The notes beneath the pieces are model-generated. The model was not told where the DNA came from and did no database searches. It saw only the letters and a program-made list of their open reading frames with translations. This document shows positions 9,238 to 15,926 of a stretch of DNA of 64,000 nt, one piece after another. The stretch lies in contig JAFQHF010000176.1 in the NCBI GenBank assembly GCA_017398105.1, positions 6,096 through 70,095 on the forward strand, in the 5' to 3' direction. The number at the start of each line of letters is the position of its first letter. Position 1 is the stretch's first letter. The translations under genes and the position numbers were made by a program. This DNA comes from Oscillospiraceae bacterium (GTDB taxonomy: Bacteria; Bacillota_A; Clostridia; Oscillospirales; Oscillospiraceae).

Positions 9238-10545
9238 ATGAAAGTGAAAGTAATTGGCGCAGGCCTTGCCGGTTCTGAGGCGGCCTGGCAGCTGGCAAAC
9301 CGGGGCATCGAAGTGGAGCTTTATGAAATGAAGCCGAAGAAGATGTCTCCTGCCCACCACAGTGCGGATTTTGCAGAATTGGTCTGCTCCAATTCCCTGC
9401 GGGGTGACCGGCTGGAAAATGCGGTTGGCCTTCTGAAGGAGGAGCTGCGCCGCGTTGGCAGTCTGATCCTCCAGTGCGCCGAGGATACCCGGGTGGAGGC
9501 CGGCGGCTGTCTGGCGGTTGACCGGGGTGGTTTTGCCAGAATGGTCACGGAAAAGATCCGCAGCCATCCCAATATCACGGTCATCGAAGAAGAAGTTACC
9601 GAAGTGCCCGAGGGCCCCGTCATCATTGCCACCGGCCCGCTGACCTCCGATGCCATGAGCGATGCCATTGCAAACTATTTCGGCAATGAAACGGACTACC
9701 TGCATTTCTTCGATGCGGCTGCCCCGCTGGTAACGGCGGAGTCCATCGACATGGAGCTTGCCTGGTGGCAGTCCCGCTATGACCGGGGTACCCCTGACTA
9801 TATCAACTGCGCCCTGAACAAAGAGCAGTATGAAGCATTTATCAAGGAGCTGACCACTGCGGAAGAAGCAGAGGTTCACGGTTTTGAAGATAAAAATGTA
9901 TTTGAAGGCTGTATGCCTGTGGAGGTCATGGCCCGCCGTGGCTTTGATACGCTGCGCTATGGCCCCCTGAAGCCTGTTGGCCTCGTAGATCCCAACACCG
10001 GCAAGGAACCCTATGCTGTGGTTCAGCTGCGGCAGGACAATGCGGCAAAGAGCGTTTATAATCTGGTGGGCTTCCAGACCCATCTGAAGTTCGGTGAGCA
10101 GAAGCGGGTCTTCTCCATGATCCCCGCTCTGCGCAACGCCGAGTTTGTCCGCTATGGTGTGATGCACCAGAATACCTTCCTGCAGAGCCCCAGGCTGCTG
10201 GACAGATATTATGCCGACCGCCGGAATCCTCTGGTGGCTTTTGCCGGACAGATGACCGGCGTGGAGGGCTATGTGGAATCCACAGCCTCCGGTTATCTGG
10301 CAGCGGTTGCCATGGCTGCCAAGGTTCAGGGACGGGAGCTGCCCGATTTCCCCAAGACCACGGCGATCGGTGCCCTGGGCCTGTACATCAGCGATGGAAG
10401 CATCGAAAACTTCCAGCCCATGAATGTCAACTTCAGCATCATTTCTCCGCTGGAAAAGCGGATTCGGAAGAAAGCAGAAAAGAACCTGGCCATTGCGAAC
10501 CGTTCCCTGGAAGTGATCGACGCACTGGTTGCCAAGGGTATATAA
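9238..10545 (+). CDS. trmFO: Methylenetetrahydrofolate-tRNA (uracil-54-C5) methyltransferase
   Basis: FAD- and folate-dependent enzyme that makes the ribothymidine at position 54 of the tRNA T-loop, in place of SAM-dependent TrmA; this is typical of Firmicutes. 435 residues. The N-terminal FAD site is VIGAGLAGSEAAWQL, followed by LVCSNSLRG; further family marks are ARRGFDTLRYGPLKPVGL, the GVMHQNTFL segment, FAGQMTGVEGYVES and the C-terminal PMNVNF. It follows the topA stop directly and is probably in the same transcript. Confidence 0.95.
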   Translation: MKVKVIGAGLAGSEAAWQLANRGIEVELYEMKPKKMSPAHHSADFAELVCSNSLRGDRLENAVGLLKEELRRVGSLILQCAEDTRVEAGGCLAVDRGGFARMVTEKIRSHPNITVIEEEVTEVPEGPVIIATGPLTSDAMSDAIANYFGNETDYLHFFDAAAPLVTAESIDMELAWWQSRYDRGTPDYINCALNKEQYEAFIKELTTAEEAEVHGFEDKNVFEGCMPVEVMARRGFDTLRYGPLKPVGLVDPNTGKEPYAVVQLRQDNAAKSVYNLVGFQTHLKFGEQKRVFSMIPALRNAEFVRYGVMHQNTFLQSPRLLDRYYADRRNPLVAFAGQMTGVEGYVESTASGYLAAVAMAAKVQGRELPDFPKTTAIGALGLYISDGSIENFQPMNVNFSIISPLEKRIRKKAEKNLAIANRSLEVIDALVAKGI

Positions 10546-10563
10546 AGAAAGAGGTGGAGCAGT

Positions 10564-11592
10564 TTGAAGATCATACTGGATGCAATGGGCGGCGATCTGG
10601 CCCCGGAAGCTCCCGTAATGGGCGCAATCGATGCTGCCAAGGCTTACGGTGCGGAAATCGTGCTGGTTGGCCGGGGCGAAGAAATTCTGAATGTTCTGAA
10701 GAAAAACGGCATTGAAAATCTGCCTGATGGCATTGAAATTGCCCATGCCGAGGACATTGTGGACATGCACGATGATCCCGGCTCCGTGATCCACAAGCGG
10801 AAAAATTCCTCCATGGTCATCGGCACCAGGATGCTGGCGGAGGGCAAGGGCGATGCGTTTGTTTCTGCCGGTTCCACCGGCGCGCTGCTGACCTGTGCAA
10901 CCCTGATCGCCAAGCGTGTCAGAGGTATCCGCCGGGCAGCCATGGCACCCTCCATGCCCACCAAGGCCGGCGGCAAGGTCATTATCTGCGACTGCGGCGC
11001 CAACGCAGAATGCACGGCAGAATTTTTGCTCCAGTTCGGCATTGTGGCGTCTGCCTATTCCAAGTATACCCTGGGCGTTCAGAACCCCAGAGTGGGTCTG
11101 CTGAACATCGGCACCGAGGACAGCAAAGGCACCCAGCTGCAGAAGGATGCCTATGCGCTGCTGACGGATGCGGCCGGCAAGGGCCTGATCAACTTTGTGG
11201 GCAACGTGGAAGCCCGCAGCGTGCCTCTGGGTGAGGTGGATGTGGTTGTCTGCGACGGCTTCAGCGGCAATGTACTGATTAAGTCCATCGAAGGTACTGC
11301 CATCTTTATGGGCAGCCTGCTGAAAAAGATGTTCAAGAAGAATCTGGGCTCCAAGATCGGCTATCTGCTGTGCAAGAGCGGTGTCAGCGACATGATGAAG
11401 CTGATGGACTCCCGGGAGATCGGCGGCACGCAGTTTTTGGGCATTAAGAAGCCCGTGATCAAGGCCCACGGCAATTCTGACCGGCTGGCCTTCCGCAATG
11501 CCGTGAAGCAGGCTATGGTTGCGGCTCAGAGCAATTTTACCGAGCAGCTGGAAAAGGATCTGGCGGCCATGAAGGAGAGTGCAGCCCAATGA
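10564..11592 (+). CDS. plsX: Phosphate acyltransferase PlsX
   Basis: Converts acyl-ACP to acyl-phosphate, the donor for PlsY in phosphatidic acid synthesis; peripheral at the inner membrane face. 342 residues beginning with the family signature LDAMGGDLAPEAP. The start is an unusual TTG at 10564, supported by AAAGAGGTGG eight to twelve bases upstream and by the family's N-terminus. Other marks: KNSSM, SAGSTGALL, and DCGANAEC. It overlaps rnc by four bases (ATGA). The acpP gene that lies between plsX and rnc in many Firmicutes is absent. Confidence 0.95.
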   Translation: MKIILDAMGGDLAPEAPVMGAIDAAKAYGAEIVLVGRGEEILNVLKKNGIENLPDGIEIAHAEDIVDMHDDPGSVIHKRKNSSMVIGTRMLAEGKGDAFVSAGSTGALLTCATLIAKRVRGIRRAAMAPSMPTKAGGKVIICDCGANAECTAEFLLQFGIVASAYSKYTLGVQNPRVGLLNIGTEDSKGTQLQKDAYALLTDAAGKGLINFVGNVEARSVPLGEVDVVVCDGFSGNVLIKSIEGTAIFMGSLLKKMFKKNLGSKIGYLLCKSGVSDMMKLMDSREIGGTQFLGIKKPVIKAHGNSDRLAFRNAVKQAMVAAQSNFTEQLEKDLAAMKESAAQ

Positions 11593-12275
11593 TCAAGGAT
11601 CTGGAAACCGCCATCGGTTACCGGTTTCAAAATATACAGCTGCTGCAGAATGCACTGACCCATTCCTCTTATGCCAATGAACGCTGGCACAACAGTCTGC
11701 TCAGCAACGAGCGGCTGGAATTTCTGGGGGACAGCGTGCTGGGAATGCTGGTGGCGGAATACCTGTTCCGGAATTTTCCCAATCGTCCGGAGGGCGAGCT
11801 GACCCGGATGCGGGCAGATATGGTCTGCGAGCAGACCCTGGCAGCGGCGGCCAACCGGATCGGCCTGGGAAAGCATCTGCTGCTGGGCCACGGCGAAGAG
11901 CAGGGCGGAGGAAGAAAGCGCAATTCCATTCTGGCTGATGCCATGGAATCTGTGATCGCAGCCTGCTTCCTGGATGGCGGCATTGAGGCGGCGCTGAAGG
12001 TGGTGCAGCAGTTTATTCTGGTGGAAGTGCCCGTGACGAAGCTGCACAATGCCGATTATAAGACCCAGCTTCAGGAACTGGTGCAGCAGAAGAAGAATCA
12101 GGTGCTGTCCTATGCCCTGGTAGGGCAGTCCGGCCCCGACCACGACAAGAAGTTTGATGTGGAGGTTTCCCTGAACGGAACCGTTGTGGGAAGCGGCTCC
12201 GGCAGCAGCAAGAAGCGCGCCGAGCAGGATGCTGCCCGCGCTGCCATTGAAAAGCTGTTTCCGAAGCATGTGTAA
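11589..12275 (+). CDS. rnc: Ribonuclease III
   Basis: Mg2+-dependent double-strand-specific endonuclease that processes rRNA precursors and structured mRNAs. 228 residues: RNase III domain with the signature NERLEFLGDSVLGML (catalytic Glu and Asp) and a second acidic pair near DAMESVIAA, then a double-stranded RNA-binding domain (about 155-226) with the usual KKRAEQDAARAAIE end. Translationally coupled to plsX. In many Firmicutes smc and ftsY follow directly; here they lie 41 kb away, beyond the polysaccharide locus. Confidence 0.96.
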   Translation: MIKDLETAIGYRFQNIQLLQNALTHSSYANERWHNSLLSNERLEFLGDSVLGMLVAEYLFRNFPNRPEGELTRMRADMVCEQTLAAAANRIGLGKHLLLGHGEEQGGGRKRNSILADAMESVIAACFLDGGIEAALKVVQQFILVEVPVTKLHNADYKTQLQELVQQKKNQVLSYALVGQSGPDHDKKFDVEVSLNGTVVGSGSGSSKKRAEQDAARAAIEKLFPKHV

Positions 12276-12294
12276 GCTATCATTTTCCTGACAG

Positions 12295-12321
12295 CAGGGG
12301 CCGGTTTTGTGCCGGTCCCTG
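12295..12321 (+). terminator. Weak hairpin after rnc
   Basis: Ten-base stem CAGGGGCCGG/CCGGTCCCTG with a seven-base loop, 20 bases past the rnc stop. No clear T-run follows, so termination may be partial or factor-assisted. Confidence 0.45.
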
Positions 12322-12371
12322 TAATTATGGGAGCGTTTCTTTGTCAAAACCGCTTATTTCAGAGGGGTGCG

Positions 12372-12400
12372 TTGACAAAAACGTGAAAATAAGGTAGAAT
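12372..12400 (+). promoter_or_regulatory. Sigma-A promoter of the hexosamine-kinase-like gene
   Basis: TTGACA (12372-12377), a 17-base spacer and TAGAAT (12395-12400), about 48 bases before the ATG. It makes the next gene independent of the rnc operon. Confidence 0.8.
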
Positions 12401-12448
12401 AAGCGGGATAAAACATTCTATCATTAACGAAACAGAGAGGAGAAGAGC

Positions 12449-13543
12449 ATGGATCTGCATGATAAGCTGCTGGAAATCAGCAGACTCTTCCGAATCGACT
12501 ACGAATATCTGGGTTACGAGACCATTCAGATGGGCAACGTGAACCGTACATATAAAGTCAACTTTATGCTGCCTGAGGGAAAGCCCAAGTCCTTCCTGGT
12601 GCAGAACGTCAATACCTATGCCTTCCGCAATCCCATCGGCCTGATGGATAATATTGACAAGGTAACAGAACATATCCGCGCCAAGAAGCCCGGCCAGCTG
12701 GCGCTGCATTTCCACCATACCGCAGACCGCAAGACTTATGTGGTGGACGGTAAGAATTTCTGGCGGATGACCAATTATGTGCCTTCCATTACCTTTGATA
12801 CGGTATCGGATCTGGATGTGGTGCGCAATGCCGGCAAGGCCTTTGGCGAATTCCAGATGGATCTGGATGATTTTGACATTGCAGAATTGACGGAGACCAT
12901 TCCCGGTTTCCACAATACCCGCCAGCGTTATGAGAAATTCCTGCAGTCCGTGCAGGATGACAAGGCCGGAAGAGCGTCCGAAGTGCAGGAGGAGATTGAC
13001 TTCCTGCTGTCCGTGCAGGATCTGGCCTGCACGCTGACGGATCTGCAGCAGGCAGGGGCGCTGCCTCAGCGCGTGACCCATAACGATACCAAGATCAACA
13101 ATGTGCTGTTCCATCCGGAAACCAGCAGTGCCATGATCGTTATCGATCTGGATACCGTTATGCCCGGTCTGATCGGCCACGATTTCGGCGATGCCATCCG
13201 GTTTGCTGCCAATTTCGTGGAGGAAGACTGCCGGGATTTGGATCGGGTTGGTGTGAATCTGGACATTTTCCGCGCTTTTGCCGAGGGCTTCCTGTCCATG
13301 ACCGCAAAGACCATGACCGAAAAGGAAGTGGAGACCCTGGCTCTGAGCTGCTTTGTGCTGACGGCAGAGCTGGCAACCCGGTTCCTGGCCGACTATTTGG
13401 ACGGCGACCTGTACTTCAAGATCCTGTCCCCGGATCATAACCTGGTGCGCACCCGCTGCCAGATCGCACTGGCAAAGGACATGCTGAAGAAGATGGATGA
13501 GATGGAAAAAATCGTCCGGGATTGTGTCGCGGCCGCAAAATGA
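12449..13543 (+). CDS. APH-fold sugar kinase, N-acetylhexosamine 1-kinase-like
   Basis: Protein of 364 residues with the aminoglycoside-phosphotransferase/choline-kinase fold. The catalytic loop is THNDTKINNVLF (residues about 209-220; Asp and Asn for catalysis and Mg2+) and the metal site is IDLDTVMPG (about 230-238), both of which resemble the bifidobacterial N-acetylhexosamine 1-kinase NahK, once misnamed mucin desulfatase. A kinase of that type would make GlcNAc-1-P or GalNAc-1-P for UDP-sugar synthesis, which fits the HexNAc-based pathway downstream, but the substrate is inferred. Ribosome binding site AGAGAGGAG and ATG are clear. Single-gene unit with its own promoter and terminator (13584-13622). 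Confidence 0.72.
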   Translation: MDLHDKLLEISRLFRIDYEYLGYETIQMGNVNRTYKVNFMLPEGKPKSFLVQNVNTYAFRNPIGLMDNIDKVTEHIRAKKPGQLALHFHHTADRKTYVVDGKNFWRMTNYVPSITFDTVSDLDVVRNAGKAFGEFQMDLDDFDIAELTETIPGFHNTRQRYEKFLQSVQDDKAGRASEVQEEIDFLLSVQDLACTLTDLQQAGALPQRVTHNDTKINNVLFHPETSSAMIVIDLDTVMPGLIGHDFGDAIRFAANFVEEDCRDLDRVGVNLDIFRAFAEGFLSMTAKTMTEKEVETLALSCFVLTAELATRFLADYLDGDLYFKILSPDHNLVRTRCQIALAKDMLKKMDEMEKIVRDCVAAAK

Positions 13544-13583
13544 TATATTCCGTTCCCTTGATTGGGGAAGGGTAACCATGAAA

Positions 13584-13622
13584 CGACCAGTTGAGCGTAA
13601 CAGCTTGACTGGTTGCTTTTTT
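13584..13622 (+). terminator. Rho-independent terminator after the kinase gene
   Basis: Stem of about 12 pairs (GACCAGTTGAGC / GCTTGACTGGTT with G-U pairs) followed by a run of six T at 13617-13622. Confidence 0.8.
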
Positions 13623-13683
13623 CATTGGCAGACCATACGCTCCATATTCCCGGGTGCAGTGCAATAAAAAATTAGACGACAGG

Positions 13684-13715
13684 TGTAACCTTTGCGTGTG
13701 AAATTCTTACTATTA
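13684..13715 (+). promoter_or_regulatory. Possible ECF-type (autoregulated) promoter
   Basis: The gap before the sigma gene holds GTGTAACCTTTGCG, an AAC-containing -35-like element of the kind ECF sigma factors recognise at their own promoters, with AT-rich sequence about 16 bases on. No sigma-A boxes are evident in this gap. This is a weak pattern call. Confidence 0.3.
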
Positions 13716-13750
13716 GGGTGAGGAACAAAAATAGAAAGGAGTTGCCTTAA

Positions 13751-14305
13751 GTGGAAGATGCGAAGATCATCGAACTGTTCTTCCAGCGTAACGAACAGGC
13801 TGTCAAGGAGACGGATACTGCCTATGGACGAAAGCTTTATGTCCTGTCTAATAACATCTTGAATAACAGAGAGGATGCGGAGGAAAGCGTGAGTGATACG
13901 TATATGGAAACCTGGAAATCGATTCCTCCCAAACGCCCTAAGTATTTTTATGCCTTTCTGGCATCCATCTGTCGGAATATATCCTTTAACCGGCTGGACT
14001 GGAAGATGGCAGCAAAGCGTAATGCCGAGGTAGTGTTCCTGACACAGGAAATGGAAATGTGCATTCCCGATACCCGGCAGGATGCGGAAATGGACAGACG
14101 GGAACTCAGACGGGTACTGGAACGCTTTCTGGACAGTCTGACAAAGGAAAATCGTCTGATTTTCCTGCGCCGGTACCTCTATGTGGATACGGTAGCAGAA
14201 ATCGCAACCCGGTACGGTATCAGTGAGAGCAAAGTGAAAACCCAGCTCCACCGGACAAGAGCCAAGCTCCGCACTTATCTCGCAAAGGAGGGGATCTACG
14301 TATGA
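13751..14305 (+). CDS. ECF-type RNA polymerase sigma-70 family factor
   Basis: 184-residue alternative sigma factor. Region 2 lies at about residues 10-80 (NREDAEESVSDTYMETW, with the core-binding/-10 reading helix) and region 4 at about 115-175 (LTKENRLIFLRRYLYVDTVAEIA and the helix-turn-helix SESKVKTQLHRTRAKL); regions 1 and 3 are lacking as in ECF factors. The start is GTG at 13751 with AAAGGAG upstream. It overlaps the next gene by four bases (ATGA), the normal layout of a sigma factor and its membrane anti-sigma partner. Base composition is clearly AT-richer than the flanking core genes. Regulon unknown; the polysaccharide locus starts 1.6 kb downstream. Confidence 0.9.
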   Translation: MEDAKIIELFFQRNEQAVKETDTAYGRKLYVLSNNILNNREDAEESVSDTYMETWKSIPPKRPKYFYAFLASICRNISFNRLDWKMAAKRNAEVVFLTQEMEMCIPDTRQDAEMDRRELRRVLERFLDSLTKENRLIFLRRYLYVDTVAEIATRYGISESKVKTQLHRTRAKLRTYLAKEGIYV

Positions 14306-15495
14306 ACGGAAAGGATTTGCTGATTAGCCTGGGTAACATCAGTCATAAATATTATGAGGAAGCCGAGAACGATAATTTCGTAAAAGCTCAGAAGCGCAAG
14401 ACCATTAGACGTCCCTTGATGGTAGCTGCTATTATTGCACTGACATTATTATTGGTAGGCTGTGCAGTTGCTTATGCGAATGGTTGGTTTGCAGATCTGT
14501 TTGCTGCTCGCAGCGATACACCGTTGACGGATGGACAAGTTTCGTTTATTCAGGAAAACGAGCATGTCATAATGGAAACAAAGACCATTCAGGAATGGAA
14601 TGTGGAACTCAAATCAACCATGACAGATGGTAACACCGGTTACATACTCTTTGGAATTACCGCGCCCAGTGATATCGATTTGGAAGCATATGATGAGAAT
14701 AGCAAAGCGGATTATACAGCGCCCTTTATCACGCCGGGCAATTACAGTATGAGAGCCGGACATCGGGCGATCGTAATCGCATCTACAGGTTTTTCGGATG
14801 AGAAACTGAATTTTTATTGGCAAGAGAATGGCTACTGGGAAGCAGACAATGATGGAATCCCCAATACGCTTGATTATATCGTGGAATTACGGTGTGAAAA
14901 GCTCTACCCGAATAAGGAGATTTTGCTGAAGGAACCCTTTGGCAGCGATATTACCTTCCAGGCAAGATTCTTTGACTTCACGCTGGAATATGAAGATCCG
15001 GAGATCCGGGAAGCTGTTGAAGCAAAATTAGCAGCACAGGGAGACTCCCTGATTGGCGGAGAAGAACTGCAGGGACTGCACAAATCCGAGGAGCTTGTAG
15101 ATGGAGAATGGATTTTTGATGTAACTTTCACAGATACAACAGTGGAAACTTTGCAGCTGATCGACCAACCGATAACTGTGGATGCTCGGGTTCATCACAA
15201 AATTGACAATGGTACAATGTTCTACGATACTACCTATGGTATAGAGCAAATTCAGATCACCTCTTTTGTTTTATCTCCAATGGGAGCAACCGTGACTTAC
15301 GAGCAAGCAGAAGATGTGATTGGTGTGTTCCTTGAGTGGAACGGTAATCAGGGTATTTTTGTTGTTATGAAAGATGGCAGCGAAATTCAGCTAAACAGTG
15401 ACGGAACGGGTTATTCCTGGACATCGAAGGTTCCCATTGTTCTGGATGATGTGGATCATGTGCGTTTGGCCGATGGAACGCAAATCGGAAAATAA
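14302..15495 (+). CDS. Putative anti-sigma factor, single-pass membrane protein (DUF4179-like)
   Basis: 397 residues: a short cytosolic N-terminal part (1-37) that would hold the sigma factor, one transmembrane segment (about 38-59, LMVAAIIALTLLLVGCAVAYA) and a large extracytoplasmic region of about 335 residues rich in beta-type and acidic sequence with no catalytic motif that I recognise. The N-terminus (MNGKDLLISLGNISHKYYEEAE) matches the type seen beside ECF sigma genes in clostridia. Topology and coupling to the sigma gene support the role; there is no direct evidence. AT-richer than neighbours, especially in the extracytoplasmic part. Confidence 0.7.
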   Translation: MNGKDLLISLGNISHKYYEEAENDNFVKAQKRKTIRRPLMVAAIIALTLLLVGCAVAYANGWFADLFAARSDTPLTDGQVSFIQENEHVIMETKTIQEWNVELKSTMTDGNTGYILFGITAPSDIDLEAYDENSKADYTAPFITPGNYSMRAGHRAIVIASTGFSDEKLNFYWQENGYWEADNDGIPNTLDYIVELRCEKLYPNKEILLKEPFGSDITFQARFFDFTLEYEDPEIREAVEAKLAAQGDSLIGGEELQGLHKSEELVDGEWIFDVTFTDTTVETLQLIDQPITVDARVHHKIDNGTMFYDTTYGIEQIQITSFVLSPMGATVTYEQAEDVIGVFLEWNGNQGIFVVMKDGSEIQLNSDGTGYSWTSKVPIVLDDVDHVRLADGTQIGK

Positions 15496-15502
15496 GGACC
15501 GT

Positions 15503-15543
15503 AGCCGGCTTCTCAGGGATGGGAGGTCGGCTTGTTCTTTCTT
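15503..15543 (+). terminator. Terminator after the sigma/anti-sigma pair
   Basis: Twelve-pair stem with three G-U wobbles (15503-15514 with 15521-15532, loop AGGGAT) followed by TTGTTCTTTCTT. Confidence 0.6.
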
Positions 15544-15647
15544 AGGAGGGTCTAAAGACATTGAGAACCGGTAAGAAACATGCGGGGAAATAAGTAAGAG
15601 ACAATAAGTGTTTTTGTAAGGGAACAGGTGCAAAAGAAAACTTCTTC

Positions 15648-15676
15648 TTGCTGTCTTCGACATGTTGTGTTATAAT
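15648..15676 (+). promoter_or_regulatory. Sigma-A promoter of polysaccharide operon 1
   Basis: TTGCTG (15648-15653), a 17-base spacer and TATAAT (15671-15676). It gives an unusually long leader of about 245 bases before the first gene at 15927, most of it filled by the palindromic repeat at 15695-15871. Apart from this, the terminator and the repeat I see no gene in 15496-15926. Confidence 0.7.
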
Positions 15677-15694
15677 AAAATGAACTATGCAGAC

Positions 15695-15871
15695 AATACG
15701 CCTATACGGGTTTTTTGATAAAACGGCCCGGGCTGTTTTAGTGGGTTGCGAAATCAACCTGCGGCGCAGCCGTAAAAACGAAGTCAATGCGATTCCTTGC
15801 CGCTGTAAGCGGCATGCCATCCGAATGGCACGATAAAATGGCAGCAGGCCATTTTATCAGGAATTTGTATT
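15695..15871. repeat. Palindromic repeat family 1, copy C, inside the operon 1 leader
   Basis: About 177 bp bounded by AATAC...GTATT. It contains a near-perfect 20-bp palindrome around 15721-15740 (AAAACGGCCC/GGGCTGTTTT), a GCCGCTGTAAGCGGC hairpin near 15800-15814 and an 11-bp perfect stem GATAAAATGGC/GCCATTTTATC at 15833-15859 with a five-base loop. Since it lies between the promoter and the first gene, its RNA form would be a heavily folded leader. Confidence 0.6.
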
Positions 15872-15926
15872 AGTAGTCTGTCTTTTTTCGCACAGTGTTT
15901 ATTTATAGAAGTAAGGTGAGTTTTCG

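Noticed and set aside
9052..11589. Long antisense open frame opposite topA, trmFO and plsX
   Set aside because: A mirror of well-recognised genes in GC-rich codon usage; similar antisense frames lie at 7319-9298, 54362-56359 and 52230-53780 and are rejected for the same reason.
15677..15926. Riboswitch in the operon 1 leader
   Set aside because: The stems belong to a repeat that also occurs behind cls and the methylase gene, and no known aptamer core is recognisable.
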